Of a stretch of DNA of 8,410 nt, positions 5,701 to 8,410 are shown one piece after another (the first letter of the stretch is position 1; every line of letters begins with the position of its first letter). The stretch comes from an uncultured Candidatus Saccharibacteria bacterium (GTDB lineage: Bacteria; Patescibacteriota; Saccharimonadia; Saccharimonadales; Saccharimonadaceae). The stretch lies in NCBI GenBank assembly GCA_938030585.1, contig CALHIA010000034.1, positions 1 to 8,410 on the forward strand, written 5' to 3'. The position numbers and the translations under genes were made by a program. Below the pieces are notes generated by a model. It ran no database searches. It saw nothing but the letters and a program-made list of their open reading frames with translations, and was not told the DNA's origin.

Positions 5701-6177
5701 ATGAAAAGCGAGGTTACTCATCAAAAACAGCAATTTATCGATTTTTTACGCTCCCAGTATCCCGATTATCATTTTTATCTCAAATCCCGCTTCTCTTTTC
5801 GTTATCCTAAAATGATTAATCTTGACCAATCCGCCCTCATAGATGACACACCCTTTGCTGATTTTGCCCTTCAAACCCTCCACGAACTCGGCCACGCTCT
5901 TAATGAACACCAAAATTATGACACCGCCATCGATCGCCTTAAGCTCGAATCCGAAGCCTGGCAAACCGCCAAATCCCTCATTGAAAAACATCAGCATTTC
6001 AAGAATATTGAATACTTAAATTATGACCCCGAATACGCCGAAGCTCATCTTGATACCTACCGCTCCATACTCAGTCTCTCTGTAAAAAATGTACTCTCAC
6101 ACGTTTTCAAGATGACCACGGTCACTGGCATTGCCCGCATTGTGATCACTTATTTTGAACAATTCCCCATCATTTAG
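5701..6177 (+). CDS. Small HEXXH zincin-like metallopeptidase domain protein (158 aa)
   Basis: The H-E-L-G-H motif at 61-65 is the zinc-binding and catalytic HEXXH of zincin metallopeptidases. A downstream L-E-S-E-A-W (82-87) supplies Glu83/Glu85 as a plausible third zinc ligand, the arrangement seen in small single-domain zincins such as the IrrE/ImmA-like group. No signal peptide or clear membrane segment is present, so it is probably cytoplasmic. The substrate and exact family are unknown. The C-terminal third (about 110-158) has no recognised motif. It starts at ATG 5701, right behind a TACAAT box with no Shine-Dalgarno site, and is divergent from the S1 gene. The gene downstream is convergent, so it is probably monocistronic. 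The stop is TAG. Confidence 0.8.
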   Translation: MKSEVTHQKQQFIDFLRSQYPDYHFYLKSRFSFRYPKMINLDQSALIDDTPFADFALQTLHELGHALNEHQNYDTAIDRLKLESEAWQTAKSLIEKHQHFKNIEYLNYDPEYAEAHLDTYRSILSLSVKNVLSHVFKMTTVTGIARIVITYFEQFPII

Positions 6178-6192
6178 ACTTTAATCACACAA

Positions 6193-6224
6193 AAAAATAA
6201 ACCCGCCAAAGCAGATTTATTTTT
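6193..6224 (-). terminator. Strand-biased intrinsic terminator of the KGG gene
   Basis: AAAAATAAA (6193-6201) pairs with TTTATTTTT (6216-6224). In the minus-strand RNA the five inner positions also pair (U.G, C-G, U.G, G-C, C-G), giving a 14-bp stem with a UUUG loop and a U-tract. On the plus strand the two wobble positions become C/A mismatches, so it should work better for the KGG gene than for the 5701-6177 gene. Confidence 0.65.
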
Positions 6225-6248
6225 CTTAATTCTAGGTGAATAAATAAA

Positions 6249-6461
6249 TTATTCAGTTACAGTTTTTGCTTTTGCAGGACCGCGTTTTGACAAACGACCA
6301 CCTTTAGCACCAGCAATTTTCGCAAGAGCAGGGTTAGCTGCAAAGCCACCGGTACGACCTAAGCGTCCACCTTTTTGACCAATGCGAGCGTAAAACTCCT
6401 TACCATATTTTTCGCGATTTGTTGCAGCAGCTTTCAAACCACCAGCTTTAGTTCCAGCCAT
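6249..6461 (-). CDS. KGG-motif (stress-induced repeat family) protein (70 aa)
   Basis: A 70-residue, strongly basic, Gly/Ala/Lys-rich protein with K-A-G-G at 5-8, Q-K-G-G-R-L at 29-34, T-G-G at 37-39 and A-K-G-G-R-L-S-K-R-G at 52-61. Repeated KGG units are the mark of the stress-induced KGG repeat family, which includes B. subtilis GsiB and E. coli YciG-like proteins. The molecular role is poorly known. The basic, flexible composition is consistent with nucleic-acid binding or desiccation protection, but that is inference. The ATG at 6459-6461 has an AGAAGGA Shine-Dalgarno site (plus 6469-6475) 7 nt upstream. A fully consensus promoter (6538-6566) and a strong terminator frame it as a short, abundant, single-gene mRNA. 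Length is normal for the family. Confidence 0.88.
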   Translation of the reverse strand: MAGTKAGGLKAAATNREKYGKEFYARIGQKGGRLGRTGGFAANPALAKIAGAKGGRLSKRGPAKAKTVTE

Positions 6462-6537
6462 TTAAAAATCCTTCTGCCCACCATTTTTTAATTCTCTTAT
6501 TTACCTTAAGCCTCCCGCTCAAAGGTTAATGATTAGC

Positions 6538-6566
6538 ATTATATAATAACAGAAGCATTTTGTCAA
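6538..6566 (-). promoter_or_regulatory. Perfect consensus sigma-70 promoter of the KGG gene
   Basis: On the minus strand TTGACA (plus 6561-6566), 17 nt, then TATAAT (plus 6538-6543). All twelve bases match consensus. The start site is near 6531 and the leader about 70 nt. High basal expression is expected. Confidence 0.92.
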
Positions 6567-6587
6567 TACGCTAAAGTTAAAAAATAT

Positions 6588-6673
6588 GTCATAATATATA
6601 TTCCGCTCACACCGTTCATATTCATCCCATGATATACTTCCAAGTCACGATATTTATCTCATGATATATTCTC
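6588..6673. repeat. Degenerate CATGATATA-type direct repeats
   Basis: Related units occur at 6588-6604 (GTCATAATATATATTCC), 6626-6641 (CCCATGATATACTTCC), 6644-6658 (GTCACGATATTTATC) and 6659-6673 (TCATGATATATTCTC). The second and fourth, with flanks, match at about 16 of 18 positions and are offset by 32 bp, close to three helical turns. They lie between the KGG promoter and the tRNA-Ala promoter and could be binding sites for one protein. This roughly 170-base intergenic stretch shows no coding region. Confidence 0.4.
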
Positions 6674-6738
6674 TCTGTAAAATACTCCTAGTGGCGCACA
6701 TCTCGCTTACCCACCTCTTCGAATCCCCCTTGATTTTA

Positions 6739-6767
6739 TTGACATTTTTTCTGCTTTTTGCTAAAAT
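6739..6767 (+). promoter_or_regulatory. Promoter of the tRNA-Ala/minihelix transcript
   Basis: TTGACA (6739-6744), 17 nt, TAAAAT (6762-6767). The start site near 6774 leaves a leader of only about 4 nt before the tRNA 5' end. Confidence 0.85.
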
Positions 6768-6777
6768 TCTTGCGTAT

Positions 6778-6854
6778 GGGGCAATAGCTCAGCTGATTAG
6801 AGCGCTGCCTTTGCAAGGCAGAGGTCCAGGGTTTGAATCCCTGTTGCTCCACCA
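6778..6854 (+). tRNA. tRNA-Ala (anticodon UGC)
   Basis: A complete cloverleaf is visible: 7-bp acceptor GGGGCAA/TTGCTCC, D arm GCTC/GAGC, anticodon stem CTGCC/GGCAG with loop TTTGCAA (anticodon TGC), 5-nt variable loop, T arm CAGGG/CCCTG with loop TTTGAAT, then discriminator A and an encoded CCA (6852-6854). The acceptor carries the G3.U70 wobble pair that defines alanine identity. The gene has its own promoter. Its transcript continues through a 36-nt hairpin before the terminator at 6901-6920. Confidence 0.98.
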
Positions 6855-6859
6855 TACAT

Positions 6860-6895
6860 GGGGTGTTTAGCGTCCCCCCGCTGAACACTCCACCA
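6860..6895 (+). ncRNA. tRNA-Ala acceptor-type minihelix with encoded CCA
   Basis: A 36-nt hairpin starts 6 nt after the CCA of tRNA-Ala. Its 13 pairs run from G6860-C6891 to G6872-C6879, with wobbles at pair 3 (G6862.U6889) and pair 9 (U6868.G6883), and the loop is TCCCCC. The strand ends in A6892 then C-C-A. Pairs 1-4 (G-C, G-C, G.U, G-C) and ACCA are identical to the neighbouring tRNA-Ala, while the rest of the stem differs, so it is not a simple copy. Its length matches a tRNA acceptor plus T stem (12 bp). Alanyl-tRNA synthetase is known to charge minihelices carrying G3.U70, and stem-loops with CCA are minimal RNase P substrates. That this RNA is released or charged is inference. Alternatively it is only a 3' trailer hairpin. 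Confidence 0.6.
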
Positions 6896-6900
6896 AAAAT

Positions 6901-6920
6901 ACCCTCGCGGGTCTTTTTTT
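6901..6920 (+). terminator. Intrinsic terminator of the tRNA-Ala transcript
   Basis: ACCC (6901-6904) pairs with GGGT (6909-6912) around TCGC, followed by C and seven T. The stem is short but G/C-rich with a strong T-tract. Beyond it, 6921-7041 is a pyrimidine-rich stretch with no supported gene. Confidence 0.75.
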
Positions 6921-7041
6921 ATGTCTTAATTCTCTATGCCCTAGTTTTTATAGCAAAAATCATCTATCCTCCCCCTATTAATCATTCTTTCTAGCCACTA
7001 ACTTTTAATCCCTATTTATTTCAAACACAAAATCCAAACAC

Positions 7042-7062
7042 AAAAAATCGGCCTTACGCCGA
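7042..7062 (-). terminator. Intrinsic terminator of tRNA-Ile
   Basis: TCGGC (7048-7052) pairs with GCCGA (7058-7062) around a 5-nt loop. On the minus strand the stem is followed by six T (complement of 7042-7047). It lies 18 nt past the tRNA 3' end. Confidence 0.8.
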
Positions 7063-7079
7063 ATTCATCATTTCTAATT

Positions 7080-7156
7080 TGGTGGGGATATGTGGACTTG
7101 AACCACAGACCTCGTCATTATCAGTGACGCGCTCTAACCAGCTGAGCTATATCCCC
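7080..7156 (-). tRNA. tRNA-Ile (anticodon GAU)
   Basis: On the minus strand the acceptor is GGGGATA/TATCCCC, the D arm GCTC/GAGC, and the anticodon stem CGTCA/TGACG with loop CTGATAA (anticodon GAT). The T arm is TGTGG/CCACA with loop TTCAAGT; discriminator A and an encoded CCA follow (7080-7082). Pair 3 is a normal G-C, unlike the alanine tRNA. It is a stand-alone gene with its own promoter and terminator, convergent with tRNA-Ala. Confidence 0.98.
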
Positions 7157-7166
7157 AATATCACTT

Positions 7167-7195
7167 ATTTTACCCCATAAAATTCAAAAAAGCAA
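7167..7195 (-). promoter_or_regulatory. Promoter of tRNA-Ile
   Basis: On the minus strand TTGCTT (plus 7190-7195), 17 nt, then TAAAAT (plus 7167-7172). The -10 matches at 5 of 6 and the -35 at 3 of 6. The start site near 7160 is a few bases from the tRNA 5' end at 7156. Confidence 0.6.
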
Positions 7196-7214
7196 TAAAA
7201 ATCCCCGTTAATTC

Positions 7215-7223
7215 TGTTATAAT
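7215..7223 (+). promoter_or_regulatory. Extended -10 promoter for a leaderless mRNA
   Basis: TGTTATAAT is a perfect TGnTATAAT extended -10 and needs no -35. It ends 8 nt before the ATG at 7232, with no Shine-Dalgarno site, so transcription should start at or within about two bases of the start codon. Confidence 0.7.
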
Positions 7224-7231
7224 TATTGCAT

Positions 7232-7465
7232 ATGGATTGGAATTTTAGTTTTTCTTGGGTTTTTATCGGGCTTATTATCGTCATTGTCGGCGGTATTATG
7301 GTCGCCAAATACCAAGAAATTTCCACTAATTTCTTAAGTGGCGTTTCTTCTTATGAACGCGTTAAATTTTGGGGCCTCATCGCCATTCTTCTCGGACTAA
7401 TCGTGATGTCGAACCTTCATATTTTTCTTCTCACTCTCTTCGTGCAAGCAGTTTTTAAGCGCTAA
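7232..7465 (+). CDS. Small two-pass membrane protein, unknown function (77 aa)
   Basis: Two hydrophobic helices are visible, about residues 9-27 (Ile/Val/Gly-rich) and 46-73. The loop between them (about 28-44) holds K, E and R, and the C-terminus is K-R. No family is recognised. The in-frame TTG at 7226 could extend the frame by two codons, but the ATG at 7232 is preferred because of its position relative to the extended -10. It starts divergently from tRNA-Ile and ends before a pair of terminators shared with the convergent methyltransferase gene. The stop is TAA. Cytoplasmic-membrane location is inferred from hydrophobicity alone. Confidence 0.8.
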   Translation: MDWNFSFSWVFIGLIIVIVGGIMVAKYQEISTNFLSGVSSYERVKFWGLIAILLGLIVMSNLHIFLLTLFVQAVFKR

Positions 7466-7497
7466 AATACCTAAAAGCAAAAACCCACACTTACTGC

Positions 7498-7520
7498 AAA
7501 AACGCCAAAATGGCGTTTTT
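7498..7520 (+). terminator. Intrinsic terminator of the 7232-7465 gene
   Basis: AAAAACGCCA (7498-7507) pairs perfectly with TGGCGTTTTT (7511-7520) around AAA. The T-tract is part of the 3' arm. Confidence 0.85.
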
Positions 7521-7533
7521 CCTTCTCCAATCA

Positions 7534-7557
7534 AAAAACGCCCCACTCGGCGTTTTT
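7534..7557 (-). terminator. Intrinsic terminator of the TrmH-like gene
   Basis: AAAAACGCC (7534-7542) pairs with GGCGTTTTT (7549-7557) around a 6-nt loop. It begins 3 nt past the stop codon of the minus-strand methyltransferase. The nine-base arms are identical to those of the terminator at 7498-7520. Confidence 0.85.
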
Positions 7558-7560
7558 ATT

Positions 7561-8217
7561 TTAAACATTTATCACGTTTTGCCGCACCCATTCGTACATT
7601 GCAATTCCCGCTGCCACCCCTACATTTACCGACCTAGTCGAACCAAAAGACTCGATATAGCGCACATCGTCTGCCGCATTTACCAATTCTAGACTAATTC
7701 CATTACCCTCACTACCGAAAACTAGCGTAGAGTGGCTCTCAAAGCGTTTAAGACCCAAAGGTTTGGCACGCTCCACATTGTTTTCAATTGCTACCACTTC
7801 CCTTTTGCGCGCTCTCTGATCCGCCATAAACTCTTCCATCGATGGCCAATATATGATCTCTAGATATTTGTCCGTACACATCGCCCCTCGACGATTATAC
7901 TTACGTCGCCCTACAATATGTACCTTACTCACATTAAAGTTATTTGCCGAGCGCACAATCGTTCCCGCATTAAAATCGTGATCGACATTTTCAATCGCAA
8001 TCTCCAAGCTATTTCGTTTTTCCGCCAGCCTCTCTTTCACCTCTTCATTTGGCAGCCCCTTGTATTCATCCACCAAATTACGCGTATCCATTTTCGCATC
8101 CAAAATCTCATCGCCTACGATTAAATTCCGGGTATCCATCTTCGCATCTAAAATCTCATCACCTAAAGATTCACTACTCAAGTTTTTACTCAAATTTTCG
8201 TTTTTCAAAGTATTCAT
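7561..8217 (-). CDS. SpoU/TrmH-family RNA 2'-O-methyltransferase (218 aa)
   Basis: The three SPOUT knot motifs are present: motif 1 with D-F-N-A-G-T-I-V-R-S-A-N (81-92, key Asn and Arg), motif 2 L-V-F-G-S-E-G-N-G-I-S (165-175), and motif 3 G-S-T-R-S-V-N-V-G-V-A-A-G-I-A-M-Y-E (192-209). These form the S-adenosylmethionine-binding trefoil knot of enzymes that methylate the 2'-OH of tRNA or rRNA ribose. The exact target is not readable from sequence. The catalytic domain begins near residue 70. Before it lies an Asn/Ser/Glu-rich extension with a 14-residue block present twice (19-32 and 35-48), each containing M-D-T-R-N-L. The later Met codons (27, 43) are alternative starts. ATG 8217 is favoured by a TATAAT ending 7 nt upstream. 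A GAGGT lies only 1 nt from the ATG, too close to act as a Shine-Dalgarno site. Confidence 0.92.
   Translation of the reverse strand: MNTLKNENLSKNLSSESLGDEILDAKMDTRNLIVGDEILDAKMDTRNLVDEYKGLPNEEVKERLAEKRNSLEIAIENVDHDFNAGTIVRSANNFNVSKVHIVGRRKYNRRGAMCTDKYLEIIYWPSMEEFMADQRARKREVVAIENNVERAKPLGLKRFESHSTLVFGSEGNGISLELVNAADDVRYIESFGSTRSVNVGVAAGIAMYEWVRQNVINV
8074..8163 (-). repeat. In-frame tandem duplication in the TrmH-like N-terminus
   Basis: Blocks at 8122-8163 and 8074-8115 both encode G-D-E-I-L-D-A-K-M-D-T-R-N-L, with a 48-nt period. Over 14 codons the copies differ at six bases, all third positions and all synonymous (GGT/GGC, TTA/TTG, AAG/AAA, ACC/ACG, CGG/CGT, TTA/TTG). Confidence 0.9.
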
Positions 8218-8224
8218 TACCTCT

Positions 8225-8230
8225 ATTATA
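8225..8230 (-). promoter_or_regulatory. -10 box placed for a leaderless mRNA (TrmH-like gene)
   Basis: TATAAT on the minus strand ends 7 nt before the ATG at 8217, so the start site should be at or next to the start codon. No convincing -35 is visible. Confidence 0.6.
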
Positions 8231-8282
8231 GCCTATTTTTAAGCTTCAATTTTATAAAAAACCAAGAAACGGTATACTGATT

Positions 8283-8408
8283 TTAATCTTCTTGAATCTC
8301 GATGACGATTTCTTGACCTTCTTCTTGTTCTTCCACAACCACTTTTTCTTCCAGTTGTTCTTTGAAACTGTTCAAGGTCTCTTTAGAAGCTTCTGTCGCT
8401 TGACGGGC
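8283..8408 (-). CDS. C-terminal end of an unidentified acidic protein (partial)
   Basis: An open minus-strand frame enters from the right edge and ends at TAA (8283-8285); the other two minus frames are stopped within about 40 nt of the edge. The 41 visible residues are highly charged and acidic, with K-E-T-L-N-S-F-K-E-Q-L-E-E-K then a Glu/Gln-rich tail ending I-E-I-Q-E-D. The first half could form an amphipathic helix or coiled coil. The function cannot be told. A weak CC...GG hairpin with a T6 run (8254-8273) may terminate it. Confidence 0.6.
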   Translation of the reverse strand, partial: ARQATEASKETLNSFKEQLEEKVVVEEQEEGQEIVIEIQED

Positions 8409-8410
8409 AT

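Noticed and set aside
6661..6870. Open plus-strand frame overlapping tRNA-Ala and half of the minihelix.
   Set aside because: It reads through a certain tRNA gene and its promoter, and shows no protein-like motif or Shine-Dalgarno site.
6860..6891. The hairpin after tRNA-Ala as an integron attC site or as the main intrinsic terminator.
   Set aside because: The ends do not fit the GTTRRRY/RYYYAAC core, no T-tract follows the stem, and a separate hairpin with seven T (6901-6920) serves as terminator.
6860..6895. The minihelix as a decayed full tRNA gene or tmRNA 3' part.
   Set aside because: The arms pair end to end with only a 6-nt loop. There is no T-loop (TTCRANTC-like) sequence and no trace of D or anticodon arms.
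6934..6963. Nine-codon minus-strand frame with GGAGG 4 nt before its ATG, downstream of tRNA-Ile.
   Set aside because: There is no convincing promoter, and it lies beyond the tRNA-Ile terminator. The SD match falls in a C-rich stretch and may be chance.
1..8410. CRISPR arrays, insertion sequences, integrases or phage genes.
   Set aside because: No regularly spaced identical repeats, transposase motifs or terminal inverted repeats were seen; the window reads as ordinary chromosomal genes.

Overview
The window looks like chromosomal DNA of a small-genome, AT-rich bacterium. The best guess is a Patescibacteria/CPR lineage, possibly Saccharibacteria. Grounds: a four-domain S1 protein, a tiny KGG-repeat protein with its own very strong promoter, many unrecognised small membrane proteins, short intergenic regions ending in A/T-flanked hairpins, and a mix of genes with strong Shine-Dalgarno (SD) sites and genes whose -10 box sits directly in front of the ATG. 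Genes end in TAA or TAG, and the reading frames make sense with the standard code. The phylum assignment is inference; no rRNA is present.

Layout. Positions 1-2990 hold four minus-strand genes: a membrane protein (35-574), an endonuclease/exonuclease/phosphatase-fold hydrolase (750-1484), and a two-gene membrane-protein operon (2199-2801 then 1568-2164). The operon starts from a perfect-consensus promoter with a 20-bp palindrome just downstream of the predicted start site. The proteins of 35-574 and 1568-2164 appear to be diverged paralogs. Positions 3054-4346 carry a plus-strand gene for a 413-aa protein with a membrane segment and a C-terminal domain resembling secreted double-psi beta-barrel domains. 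It faces the S1 gene (4464-5531, minus), and two back-to-back terminators lie between them. The S1 mRNA has a leader hairpin. Divergent from S1 is a small HEXXH zincin-like protein (5701-6177), followed by the convergent KGG protein (6249-6461).

Positions 6580-7200 form an RNA-gene island: tRNA-Ala(UGC) on plus, tRNA-Ile(GAU) on minus, each with its own promoter and terminator. Between the tRNA-Ala and its terminator lies a 36-nt hairpin (6860-6895). It reproduces an acceptor/T-arm minihelix of tRNA-Ala: G1-C72, G2-C71, G3.U70, G4-C69, discriminator A and an encoded CCA. This is the most unusual element in the window.

The right end holds a 77-aa membrane protein (7232-7465, plus), a convergent SpoU/TrmH RNA methyltransferase (7561-8217, minus) with an in-frame N-terminal tandem duplication, and the acidic C-terminal tail of a gene that runs off the window (8283-8408, minus).

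Expression logic: five genes (ATGs at 1484, 3069, 5701, 7232 and 8217) have a -10 box ending 6-9 nt before the ATG and no usable SD, so they are probably leaderless. The membrane operon, the 35-574 gene, S1 and KGG have -35/-10 promoters, leaders and SD-like sites. Translation, tRNA and RNA-modification functions (S1, tRNAs, TrmH-like) are clustered but not in one operon.
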